DNA of 64,000 bases from positions 53,161 to 117,160 of the forward strand of contig QKWP01001668.1 in the NCBI GenBank assembly GCA_003550325.1. Direction: 5' to 3'. Shown here piece by piece: positions 1-9,716 of this stretch (within the stretch, counting starts at the first letter, position 1; each line of letters begins with the position of its first letter). This DNA comes from Gigaspora rosea (taxonomy: Eukaryota; Glomeromycota; Glomeromycetes; Diversisporales; Gigasporaceae). Below the pieces are notes generated by a model. The model was not told where the DNA came from and made no database searches. It saw only the letters and a program-made list of their open reading frames with translations. A program made the translations under genes and the position numbers.

Positions 1-538
1 AAACTAAAATTTGGCATTATGCGGTTACTTTGAGGGCACCTACATGCGACCGGTCACACCACCTTATGGATAAAGCAAATATAAACTTTGTCAGCCCACA
101 TCAAAGAGTGACAGAGGATTTTTCTTCAAATCCCTCCCACCTAGCATCAATAGTTGGGATAAACTCAACCATTCAAGAAAAACAAATAAAATGAAAAACA
201 AAAGGAAATAAAAAAAGGAGAAATAACTACAAGACCTAGACAAAAGACCAAAACTATCAAAAATTATAAAAATGAAAGATGAGAGAAATGAAGAAAAACT
301 TTGTGCTAATGACATAAACTAACAAAAGAAATATAAAAAGCCACAAAGGGTGAAAGAAAAGTAGATAAAAATTATATAATACTGCATGAAACTACATCTG
401 TCAAAGTATTATATGTACATCAAAAAAAAAGAAAAAAAAAAAAAAAAAATAAAAAACTACACCTAAAAGAAACTTCTAGAAGAAAAGAAAATTTTTCCAG
501 TATTTTTCTCCAGATCATCCTCACACGTCATTCATTGA
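1..538. other. AT-rich stretch, no gene seen
   Basis: Mostly A-rich DNA with an A-run around 421-450. Open frames here are low-complexity (Phe/Ser or Lys/Asn) and show no family features. I see no gene, repeat boundary or RNA. Confidence 0.5.
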
Positions 539-901
539 TTATTTTGCAGGCGTTGAAACTTGCTCGTGACCGGGCTCCAATTTAGTAGATGCATTTTCAA
601 ATTGGAAGGAGTAAACATTGTTGATCTTTTGGAGGGGTAAGCTGGATTTCTCACTTTTTGGTGAAAATTTCAAAAAAGCCAAGGAGAAATATTGAGGGTA
701 CCAAAACTTGTAAAGAGCGTAAGTTTTACGTTTTGTAGAATAGTATTAATAACCAAAAGTATGTTTCTGTCTAAATTTTCTTATCTTTTGACAAAGCTCC
801 AGGGTTTTAGGCCTACTACATTTTCTATAGCAACAAAATCTTCTACCTGGAGAACCAAACCCACAAGGAGAAACCTTTTTTAGCCTATTTAAGTCATTTC
901 A
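539..901 (-). pseudogene. Unrecognised ORF remnant, Cys-containing
   Basis: Read on the minus strand, one frame stays open for about 115 codons with a single in-frame TAA near the middle (after a Phe-Gly-Tyr). The composition is balanced, unlike the surrounding AT noise: a cluster CGFGSPGRRFCC followed by CSRPKTLELC, then aromatic and basic residues, ending PGHEQVSTPAK before TAA at 539-541. No start Met is visible and the frame opens after a stop near 902. I do not recognise the family. It may be an exon or a decayed mobile-element protein. The evidence is only frame openness and composition. Confidence 0.3.
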
Positions 902-1029
902 CATGCAATCTGAAGTCCTGTTTCCAAGTTGCTTCTAGATAAAGTTTTTGTTATGTAAAAATACTAACTACAAAATTTTATAGGTCGGCATTTATGAAAA
1001 GTTTTGGTCAAGAGGATCATCAGAAAGAG

Positions 1030-1290
1030 TTGTTGTTTTTTCCATTTTCTAATTTTTGTTTTTCAAGTTCTATTAGTGATTCTTGTTTTTTTATTTCAAG
1101 TGCAGCTTCTCTTTCTTTAATAGAAATTTCTACTTCTTTTTCTTTTAAAGCAAATTCTCTTTCTTCTTTTGAAAATATTAAGGTTGAATTTCAGCATAAT
1201 TTGAAGACAATTTTTAGATTTTTTTGAAGCAACTGTCATTTTTGCCTTCTTTTTAATAGGTGCAGTTTTTTGACACCTTTTTGTTTTTTA
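1030..1290 (-). pseudogene. Basic plus coiled-coil protein remnant
   Basis: On the minus strand a lysine-rich stretch (about 1290-1200, with KKKAKMTVASKKSK) shifts frame and is followed by about 50 codons of charged heptad-like sequence (EEREFALKEKEVEISIKERE, then ALEIKKQESLIELEKQ), ending NGKNNNSF before TGA. A basic tail followed by such a Glu/Lys coiled coil is common in Myb/SANT-type and other transposon-linked DNA-binding proteins of fungi (family knowledge, not proof). No start and no DNA-binding domain are visible. It lies just downstream of the MULE remnant on the same strand, but no link can be shown. Confidence 0.33.
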
Positions 1291-1618
1291 GTACTAACAA
1301 TTTTTTTTATCTTAATTATTAAAAATTAAAAAATCAATTAATTTAATAAAATAATTAATAATTTAAATTAATAATTAAAAAATTAAAATACTAAAAAAGA
1401 TAACAAACTTACCTTTATGCTTATTTGCATTATATTTTCTTTGTGTTAAACTAGTATCTTTATTTGTTTTAGAATAGAAAATTTACTATGAATTCCAATT
1501 CTTTTATATACTAGCAAATCAAAATTCTAACCTCTTTAAAAAATTTATAATTAGTAAAGTTATTTTAAATTAAAATATAAAATTAATAATACTTACTTTA
1601 CAATTGCCACTCTAAGTT
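1291..1618. other. AT-rich spacer, nothing seen
   Basis: Simple AT-rich DNA (runs of TTAAT/AATTA). No open frame with protein-like composition and no clear repeat boundary. Confidence 0.5.
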
Positions 1619-1744
1619 TTAATTTGTTCCTTCTTTATTTACAGATGCATGTGCAGATTCAGCAATATTTGTATCAAATAGAGTAGAGTTCCATAAATTA
1701 ATTGGTATTTTGGTATAAGCTTGTGTTAATGATGCTAAAATCCA
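1619..1744 (-). pseudogene. C-terminal fragment of a mobile-element-like protein
   Basis: The minus strand reads WILASLTQAYTKIP, then NLWNSTLFDTNIAESAHA, then SVNKEGTN and a TAA at 1619-1621. The pattern 'W...TN.AESAHA..N..G' resembles a C-terminal motif that I associate with multicopy repeat proteins of Glomeromycotina. That is recollection, not a search result. The fragment follows the MULE transposase remnant on the same strand by about 100 bp and could be the tail of the same element or of another one. No start is present. Confidence 0.35.
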
Positions 1745-1849
1745 AGGAGTTTTATAAAATGAAATCCAATCTATTAAGAATTATAAAATTTTTAAATTAG
1801 TTTAAAATTTATTAATTTTTAAAAATAATATAATTAATTAATCTACCTT

Positions 1850-3392
1850 GAATTTTTGGTTCATTTAATTTTTATAAAGCTTTCTAAAGCTTCCTGAACT
1901 TCCAAAAGAGAAAAGCTTGATTGTACAACTTTTTTAATTAGTGTGTTTTCAGACTCTGCACATTGTGTAGACTGTGTTCCCGCTGTTAAACTTCATGATG
2001 TAAAGCATTTTACCCAAGTATACTTTCTATCTAGCAACATTGTAGATATATATTTCTCCTGGTGCATATTTTTCAATTAGACCTTGAACTCTTTGTTCAA
2101 ATACCTCTTCACAATGTGAACATTGAATATTTTTGAAATCCTTAAGAAAATCTTGATAAAGTGAACCTAAGCATAAACGAAGATTCTTTGGAATATTTTG
2201 ATAAAGATGATATAAACAATGTATATGACGAGTTTGAGAAAATACAGTAGAAATAGCTGCAATCATCGCAGGGTCTGCATCAGTAACAAATGTTAATGGA
2301 GCAATTTCGCATGATTCTAAGCAACATTGAAGCAACCACTCATATGATTCCTGCCTTTCATCTTGCATAAACGCCTGAGCTGCTAATCTACTTTTGTTTT
2401 GATTATCGATTAGAATAAAAAGGCTTGATGGAAGATTATATTTATTTGTTCGTGCAGTGTTATCATGGATAATTATGTCATAGAACTTGGCCCATCTTTC
2501 ACATTGCTTTGGTGACATCCAAAAAATACCAATTAACCGATTACTCATATCATCTATTAATGGTTTTACAAACCATGCTAGATCACTAGATTTAAGTTCC
2601 AAAAGTTTTGTTAACAGAGAGGCAGCATCGCTTAACTTTATCCCTTTCTCTCGTTTTATTTTCTGAATAGCATTTCCAAGATCTTGAGTAAGGAAGACAC
2701 GTTCTGGATACTTTGGTTGAAGAAGATTCCTGATCATTGTTGCATCATATCGACTATGTATAACATAATATTCAATTTGTTCCATGATTTCTTGAGAAAA
2801 ACTTTTATATGCGGCAGCAAAGATTGTAGCCTCAGCATGAATCTGATAGTTGTGTTCACTATTAAGCAAAGTTACTGTTACTATTGGAGAATTCAATGGT
2901 CTTGTTATATTAATTTGCCATGCGCATCCTTGCTTTTTGCTCCTTTATTTGTTTGTTTGCTAGTGTAGGTCTTGAAAGCCGCTCATTATATCTTCCTCCC
3001 ATGTCGCACTTAAGAACTCTTTTCCTACAAGTGCCATCTGCAAATATTTCACACTTGTGCTTATAAACTGAGAAGTGATTTTGAAAAGCATATTGCTCTA
3101 CATAGTGGACAGCAACTGGCATAGAGATAAACCGAGTGCCTACTTCAATTGCAATAGGTGTAGTAATTAAAGGCAAATTGCCAGTATAATTTTTGAATTC
3201 AGAGCCTATGGTATTTTCATCGAACTGTGTATTATTAATACTAACTAACTCTTCATCATTATCTGTACATATGCTTACAAGAGTATCATTAGAGTACTCA
3301 AAAAAGCTATTATCTTCAGACGCAGTTTCAGAAAACATAATTGAAAAAAGAAAACCTAAAATATACTTGACAAATAGAATAATAGAATTCAT
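1850..3392 (-). pseudogene. FAR1-type MULE transposase, frameshifted
   Basis: Remnant of a Mutator-like (MULE) DNA transposase. The first segment (3392-2910) carries an acidic N-terminus and then a FAR1-like DNA-binding region (VAVHYVEQYAFQNHFSVYKH, CRKRVLKCDMGGRY). A one-base frameshift near 2925-2945 leads into GCAWQINITRP, the normal continuation of the FAR1 zinc-binding region. The main segment (to 2027, about 289 codons) is the MULE catalytic domain: Asp in IIIHDNTARTNKYN, Asp in LTFVTDADPAM, and the CxxH motif HIHCLYHLYQNI. A second frameshift near 2035 and a TGA near 1995 interrupt the C-terminal part, where FTS-x-SLTAGTQSTQCAESEN and SLLEVQEALESF are still legible. Met at 3338 (MFSETASEDN) is an equally good start. 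No terminal inverted repeats were found. It is inactive as read. Confidence 0.85.
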
Positions 3393-3419
3393 GACAATAA
3401 AGTTAGACTTTTTTTAACA

Positions 3420-3705
3420 AAGAGAATATTAAAAAATACTGGTTTCAAAACATATAGAATTTGAAAATAATATTGGGCTTACAGTAGCGAATAGCGTGGC
3501 GGTTATGGTTACTAAACGATAACAAAGTCAGACTTTTTAAACAGAATTTTAAAAAAAAGAATATTAAATTAATACTATTTCAAGATACGTAGAATTTAAA
3601 AATATATTACTTACTCAGTAGATAAAGTAGTATTTGAAAATGACAATAATAGATCGGGCTTTTAAGAAAAATTAAAAGAAATTATGAATACTAGTTTTAA
3701 AAATT
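3420..3705. other. Intergenic, nothing seen
   Basis: AT-rich flank upstream of the MULE remnant. Short direct repeats (AAAGTCAGACTTTTTAA at about 3525 and a similar string at about 3400) suggest local duplication. No gene is supported. Confidence 0.4.
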
Positions 3706-3709
3706 TTAA

Positions 3710-4385
3710 GGACACAAAACAACTTATGTGATGAATAAGACAAAAAGTTTTGGGCTCAAAGTATGACTTTTTGTCGTAATAATTTTCACTTGTTTTGGAT
3801 CTAGTTTTTTTATTGACAAAAACTTTTCTCCTTTTCACGTTGAATACTGTTTCACACTTCATAAGACGAAATTCGATAAACCTTTATTATACATAAGCAA
3901 AAAAAAACATGTTATTATGTTTTTGTTTTTTTTTAATGCATGATCGATCAAAAAACAAATATATTACTAATTTTGTACATGCCACAATTATCTTTGGAAC
4001 TGTGTGCACACAAGGATATATTATGTCGTGCGCTTATATTTGCAAAAAAAAAAAACTCACGTGATGAATAAAGCGAAAAAGTTTGGTCTCAAAAAGTATA
4101 ACTTTTTTTGTTATAACTTTTACTTCTTTTGTATCTGGCTTTTTTTTACCTAAAACTTTTCTATTTTCGCGTTGAATGCTGTTTTACGCTTTACAAGCTA
4201 AAATTTGATAAATCATTATTATGCATAAGCGAAAAAACACATTATTACAATTTCATTTTTTTAATACACAATCGATCAAAACCAAATTACTAATTTTGTA
4301 CATACCAAAATTATATTTGGAACTGTATCAGTACATGTACACGTGAAATATATCACGTCGTGTGCTTATATTCACTTAGATATGT
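3710..4385. repeat. Two-copy tandem duplication, about 340 bp unit
   Basis: Two adjacent diverged copies. Each starts with a version of GTGATGAATAA.GC.AAAAAGTTT (about 3730 and 4060). Each then carries TGTTATAACTTTTACTT-like and TTTTCACGTTGAAT-like strings and GATAAA..ATTATTATGCATAAG, and ends with a variant of TTATGTCGTGCGCTTATATT (about 4021 and 4350). Identity is about 80 percent by eye. No coding potential. Confidence 0.75.
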
Positions 4386-4389
4386 TTTT

Positions 4390-5145
4390 CTACTTTCACG
4401 TTGGTAAGTATCCTTTGCTTTGACTTTCGCCCCTACTATTTCTAATCGAAAGATTATTTTTTATTATTCTGCCCCTTTTATATTTTTTGATCATTACATC
4501 ATTTGTACTACTATACTACTACCATATATATACAGACCTATACTCCGATTATGTTACACAATCTGTGGAGTGAGTAAATCACCTAGGTGTTAAATAAATT
4601 TTGCCATAAAATAATTATGTCATTCTATTTAAAATATATAAAAATTTTATAAATATCTAATTACATTATATAAAAAAAATCACAAGCTATTCAATATTTA
4701 ATATATATATATATATATTATTAAATTTTAACCAATCAAATACTTATAAAAATTATCAGGTGGAGGGTCAGCCACTTAGTGAAACCCTAATCAGCTGATA
4801 AATGGAGCTCCTAACTAATTTTAATAATTTTACTACTAGTTGAATTAGAAAACCTATATTACAATATTTGTTTGGAAATTATCTATATTTATAATTTCAA
4901 AATAAGAACTATATTTTTTTACTTTATTTTAAACTAATAGCTGTTAATTTTAAATTAGTTTATAGCCAAAAAATCAAAATAAAATATTATTTCTAGATAG
5001 TTATACAAAAAAACTTTACTTTAGTCTATATAAAATATTAGACTTTAATATAAAATATATGGCTAAAATTTTTGTATACTGTGTATTTATAATAAAATAA
5101 TTTAAATAAAGCCAATAAATTAGAAAGCCTGGTATTATTAAATTT
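4390..5145. other. AT-rich intergenic DNA
   Basis: No gene. A short string at 4780-4812 (AATCAGCTGATAA, then GGAGCTCC) resembles the terminal repeats of the element at 12,748-14,638 and may be a decayed end of that family. A (TA)n run lies near 4700. Confidence 0.4.
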
Positions 5146-5147
5146 GT

Positions 5148-5377
5148 ATCATCAGGAAGTTTTAAAAGGTATTGACTAATTGGGTGTGACAATTACTCAA
5201 CAAATCTATATAATTTAACACTTTTGTTTAATAAAATTAATGTTAAACAAAGGGTGTGATAAATATTGCTAAGTGATTATTTATTATACCCAATTGTTTA
5301 ACACTAATTTTATTAATAAAAAGTGTTTGTCAGGTAACTGTTACACTCTATTAGTTAACATCTTTCTCCTGATAATA
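5148..5377. mobile_element. Palindromic MITE-like element
   Basis: Almost the whole segment is an imperfect inverted repeat. The outer arms start near TATCATCAGGA (left) and TATCAGGA (right, read on the minus strand). Inner arms at about 5217-5252 and 5293-5328 match closely: TTAACACTTTTGTTTAATAA against the complement of the AATTTTATTAATAAAAAGTG side. No ORF. Target duplication not resolved. Confidence 0.6.
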
Positions 5378-5379
5378 TA

Positions 5380-5990
5380 ATTTACTATAAAAATCTTTTA
5401 TTAAACTTATATGGTATCTTTTAAACCATCAAGAATCCATATTTGAATACTTAAATTTTTTGGACTATTTTTATGCAATTATTTCAAATTTTATAAGTCA
5501 TCCTCCCTATTTTTTTAAGCTCAAATAAAAGTACATAACACACTAGTTGCTATAAAGTATAAAACATCCTTTATAATACCTCAAAAACAACTATACAATT
5601 TTGAATGTAATATAAACTTAATGTTCAAATTTAATATATATATATATTAAAAGAAACTTGCAGATGACTATCATAAAGAACTTTCACAATTGTTACATAC
5701 AAGTTTTTCATAATACAATCTTAAAATTGTTGAAGATTCTTTAAACCAACTTTATAGAACTAAATTTTGGAACAATACTAGAAAAATATGATGACTTAAA
5801 AGCTAAAATCATATACAGAATATTTTACAGCTACTATGTAAATTTGTACCTTTGTTTGAGTTATATAAAGTATATTATACTGCAACTAAAATATGTAACA
5901 TATAGTCTAATTCTTTGAAAGTTTTTATAGACAATTAGAACAAAGATTTTTAAAATAAATTTTTTTACAGAGCTCTATTTCTACCAAATT
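5380..5990. other. No gene seen
   Basis: AT-rich DNA next to the abrupt end of the LINE ORF2 remnant. A plus-strand stretch at 5680-5830 gives short protein-like runs (for example SLNQLYRTKFWNNTRKI) broken by stops, perhaps a decayed exon. I could not assign it. Confidence 0.35.
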
Positions 5991-5993
5991 ATT

Positions 5994-7514
5994 TTAGCAT
6001 TCATATAGCTTATATAATTTCTTATATGTTTCTTTTGCATATTGAAGAATAATTACTGGAGTTGCATCTACAGCCTTGTTTGGAATTTGTACTTTGGATG
6101 TTAGACTTATTGCATGATGGGACCTATATCTAGCAAAGAAGTACTTGGTTGACCATTCTCCCTCTTCAATCCAGCGAGCATTAGCCATTTGTCTGCAAGA
6201 ATTGTGAGCTTTTTTTGCAAATCCACCTGTAGTTTCTCTATTACGATTTTGAGTTCCTCTCTTTCTGGATACCTTATTACTACTTCTTGTAGCTCTGCTA
6301 TTCTTTTGTGTAGCTTGGTTACTTTCTTTTCAGGAGATGAACAAGGCTTGTATTGTCTAATTTTAGCTTGTATTCTGTTTTTAAGTACATCCCAAGTATC
6401 AATTGTTATATGTTCTTGCAACTCCTCTTCAATATCTTTTTTAATATTTTCATTCATTAGGCACTTAGTATTAAACTTCCAATATGATGCATATTGAGCT
6501 TGTGATTGCATATTGAAAGTACTTTTAACAAGCAGGTGATCTGAGTTTCCAAATAGTGTTTGTGTATCCTGGCAGAATTGTATATGATCATTATCAACAA
6601 ATATATAATCCAATCTAGTTGCCATTAGTTGATTATTTCGTATTTTTTGTGTATATGTTGTAAATGGATGTTCAGAGTGGTTTGCCATATCTGTGTAGTC
6701 CTCCATTCTCTGATGAAGTTTATCTAATGAAGGATCTCTATAGGACTCCGGACATCTCTCATATAGGTCATAACTGGATTTTGGCCAATTTTGACCTAAT
6801 TTGCTAAAAATGACAAAATCTATTTATTTAAACAACTTTTGATCCAGTAATCAGAATTGAATGAAGGAACTTTTTTTTTTAGATGCACCTCACTGAGAGC
6901 TTCATTTTTAAAAAAAAGTTTATTCAAATTGGACCACTGGATGCCAAGATAATTGGCAAAAACTGATTTTTTGCTTTTTAAATTTCAGGGGTTTTTGCTG
7001 AAATGCGTAACGTATGAACTCTGTACTACATGTCTGGGGTCCTATCTCTATGCCCTTGTACTTGGCTAATTCTATTTATTTGAGGATCCATATTAATATT
7101 AAAGTCACCTACTATAATGTTTATCATATTTGCATCAAAGTCGGGTATCCAATTCTCAAAAAATCCAACTCTTTCATTCACATGAGAAGGTGCATAAATA
7201 TTTGAAATTTTACATGTATATTGTTTAATTTTTGCAATACCTGAGATAACTTTACCTTTATGACTTTCTTTAAAATTCTTTAATTTGACATTGTGATTGC
7301 CTGCTAAGATAGCTGTTTTGGATGTTCAAAAAGATTCGAATGTCCATTGGTGTTTCAAAAAAATCTGCATTTTGGGAACACTTAAATTTGTTTCTTGTAT
7401 TAAAATTAAATCTATATTATATGATTTTAACAGAGTATGTGTTTTTGTAAGTTTTTGTCTACTATTAAGTCCTTTAACGTTCAGTATTGCAATAGTAATT
7501 TTATTTTTGCTCAT
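5994..7514 (-). pseudogene. LINE ORF2, endonuclease part only
   Basis: N-terminal part of ORF2 of a non-LTR retrotransposon. It starts at a true ATG (7512-7514), about 30 bp after the end of ORF1. The endonuclease/exonuclease/phosphatase fold is legible in order: ITIAILNVKGLNSRQK, then DLILIQETNL (catalytic Glu), KISNIYAPS, then NIIVGDFNINMD (Asp and Asn), and TRLDYIFVDN and NSDHLLVKSTF (final Asp-His). A coiled linker follows, then the usual 'RARWLEEGEKSTKYF' type motif, here NARWIEEGEWSTKYFFARY. Lesions: TGA near 7335, a 306-bp insertion (6740-7045), and a frameshift near 6188. The frame ends at 5994 and no reverse transcriptase follows, so the 3' two thirds of the element are missing. Confidence 0.85.
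6740..7045. mobile_element. 306-bp MITE inserted in LINE endonuclease
   Basis: Non-coding insertion in the LINE ORF2 remnant. The ends are inverted repeats of about 35 bp: left ATAGGACTCCGGACAT, right (minus strand) ATAGGACCCCAGACAT, both continuing with related sequence to a final TCATA. It is flanked by CTCT on both sides (6736-6739 and 7046-7049). Removing the insert plus one CTCT joins the LINE frame without a shift (HR|DPSLDKLH), which fixes the boundaries. The interior contains a version of the 'AACTTTTGATCCAGT' string found in the palindromic modules at 14 kb and 53 kb. Confidence 0.8.
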
Positions 7515-7543
7515 AAAGAAAAAAATTAGATATATAATTAATA

Positions 7544-9310
7544 CTAGTGCTTATTACTCTCCTTAGAGGTAGAGTGACCTCCACCTCTTTCATCTTTTTT
7601 ATATGGCATGTGTCTTTCATTATTTGATCCTGTTCCTGTAGCAGACCTAGTATTTTTATTTTTTTTTATGAGTAACCAATGTAAAATCTGCTTCTATCTC
7701 TTGATATTCTGTAGAATTATTCTGCATTGTTTCAACTAAGCTTTGTGTCTCTATTGTTTCAACTAAGCTTTGTGTCTCTATTGTTTCAACTAAGCTTTGT
7801 GTCTCAGCTTGCATAATTTTGTACTGCATTGTTTGATCCTGTTCTTGTACTGTCTCTTCATTTGTATTTTTTTTCAATTACTTTGTTTTCTTTTTCTTGC
7901 AAGTCATCACCTTTCTCACCTTCACTATTAATTTCTCTGCTATTTTCACTTTTCTTTGTTGTTTTTGCTGCTTTATATGGATTGTTGTTTGTGTTTAAAG
8001 ATGTATTTTTCAAGTTACTACTTTCTTTTCTTTGATCTTGCTTGTATTCTTTGTACCGTTTTCTCAATTCAACTACCTCCTTAAATTGCATGCAATCAGC
8101 CTTTATGTGACCCTCTTTATTACAGTAAAAGCATACTTTTGGTGCTGCTTTCCATTCTATTGTGACCTTTTGATCCCATATGTGAGTATGCTGAGGAAGC
8201 CTTTCTGTTATTCGAGAATCATCTGTACTGTCATACACAACTACCCATTGGTTTGACAATATTGGGGTACCCTTATATACCAGAGGTTGATTGACACAAT
8301 GGTTCCAAAGTCTTCCATTGCTGTCTTGATATGTCTGGAAATAGATTTCTTTTCCCCAAGAGGAACATTACGTAATTTAACTGAAAAGATAGTTCTTCGA
8401 AGACTGGTTGGAATATAACCAAACAGTGTTTGCTTGAAAATAACTATCCTATCTACTGCATATTTTTGTAGACTTTCTTCGTCCTTAAAAATAATTTTTA
8501 GGTCTGTTCTTCATCCTTTAGTGAAGTGAGAATTTGCAGCAATAAATTTGTCACCTAACTGATTGTATAATGCAAGTATAATTTCATTTAATGGGATGTT
8601 TACCAAATTTTTAATATTTAAAATTAAAGCATTATCATTCTTGGTTTTAATTGATCCTTTTGTAGGCGCTGCTGTAAATGTGGCTTTGCCTCTTTGCATT
8701 ATTGTAAAGAAACTTGAGTATTGTCTTACTGGTTTATCCTTTTCTTCTGTTAAATTGTTGCTCTTCTCCTCTTCAATTCGTAGTGTATCTAGATCCATCT
8801 CTATTGTTCGTTCTGAGTCACCTGATCTGACATCACTCATCACGTTGTCCGGATTTGTTCCAGAACCTTCTATTTAATCTACCATGAGATCTTCCGATTT
8901 TCCATTGCTTGAAAAAAAAATTTTTCCGTTGAGTTGCTTTGACATAGACTGTTACCTTTCTTATAAGTGACTTCTGTGTTATCTGCCCAGCTTGTATTGA
9001 GGCTTGATGGGTCAGTTAAAGTTTCCTGAACCTGATTTTCCTTTAAGCCTGTGTTTTCTAGCTCCAATATAGGAACTTGGCTTTCATTTTTTATGTTTCC
9101 GTTTTTTGATCTAGTATCTTGTGTTTTGCCTTTTTTCCTCTCTTTTTTTGTTTTTTTTCTGATTCCGTCATCTTTCTTTTTTCTTTACAAGGGCTTTCAC
9201 CCTTGTTATTAGGGTTTTATTGGGTCTGTCTACTTTTTCTTCTAATGTCAGTATTATTGTCCTACCACCTGGCACTAATTCAATGCAGAGTGATTGTTGA
9301 TCTTTTTAGT
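7544..9310 (-). pseudogene. LINE ORF1, gag-like with CCHC zinc knuckle
   Basis: Nucleic-acid-binding ORF1 of the LINE whose ORF2 follows. Coding-like sequence begins near 9310 (LCIELVPGGRTIILTLEEKV), runs through a Lys-rich region, and is broken by TGA near 9170 and by frameshifts near 9110 and 8870. The 8843-8511 segment and the continuing frame (IVIFKQTLFGYIP, then FSVKLRNVPLGEK, then MEDFGTIVSI) look like an RNA-binding domain; a TGA at 8511 interrupts it. A CCHC knuckle CFYCNKEGHIKADC lies near 8120. After a further frameshift at about 7870 come three tandem ETQSLVETI repeats (7800-7725) and a charged tail. The frame is closed by a stop at about 7544. ORF1-ORF2 spacing is about 30 bp. Confidence 0.8.
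7725..7812 (-). repeat. Three in-frame 30-bp tandem repeats
   Basis: Direct repeat of the unit reading ETQSLVETI (DNA: TGTTTCAACTAAGCTTTG on the plus strand, three times) inside LINE ORF1. The period is 30 bp, so the frame is kept. Confidence 0.8.
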
Positions 9311-9319
9311 TTGCATTTT

Positions 9320-9716
9320 AAATGCAAAGACATATGCTATTTAAATTTTTTGATGATTATGAACCATACTGTTTATAGCTTAAACCATAAAATTTTGCAG
9401 GCAAATTTGTTTGCAAAAATTTATCCAATAATCACACAAATATACCCTGTTAATTTCATGTTCAAATAACTGTTTAGTATTTATCAGATAATATAATTTT
9501 AAATGATTATCAGTTTTAACACAACAGGTATAATTAACCTATTCAGTAACAGCTAGAGGTGGGCAAAATCATATTTTTGCTACTATGCATGCGCATAATA
9601 TACTGCATGCATGCATGCATGCATGCATATATATGCAGCATAGTTAAAATTTATTATTGGTTTGTAATATCAAAAACTGATTAGTTACAAGAAAACGCAC
9701 CTGGCTTTAGACGACC
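9320..9716. other. Non-coding; dispersed repeat with (GCAT)n run
   Basis: Starts after the LINE. From about 9553 there is a segment beginning AGAGGTGGGCAAAATCATAT, with CTACTATGCATGCGCATAAT and a (GCAT)n run at about 9604-9628. A diverged second copy lies at 52,185-52,330. The start resembles termini of hAT-type elements (inference); no partner end was found. CACCTGGCTTTAGACGACCC at about 9699 is one of several copies of a dispersed motif. Confidence 0.5.

Noticed and set aside
91..315. Minus-strand Phe/Ser-rich frame near the left edge
   Set aside because: Low-complexity translation of A-rich DNA, no initiation context or known domain.
7297..8877. Plus-strand frames opposite LINE ORF1/ORF2
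   Set aside because: They are antisense shadows of the minus-strand LINE coding sequence, which has clear domain motifs.
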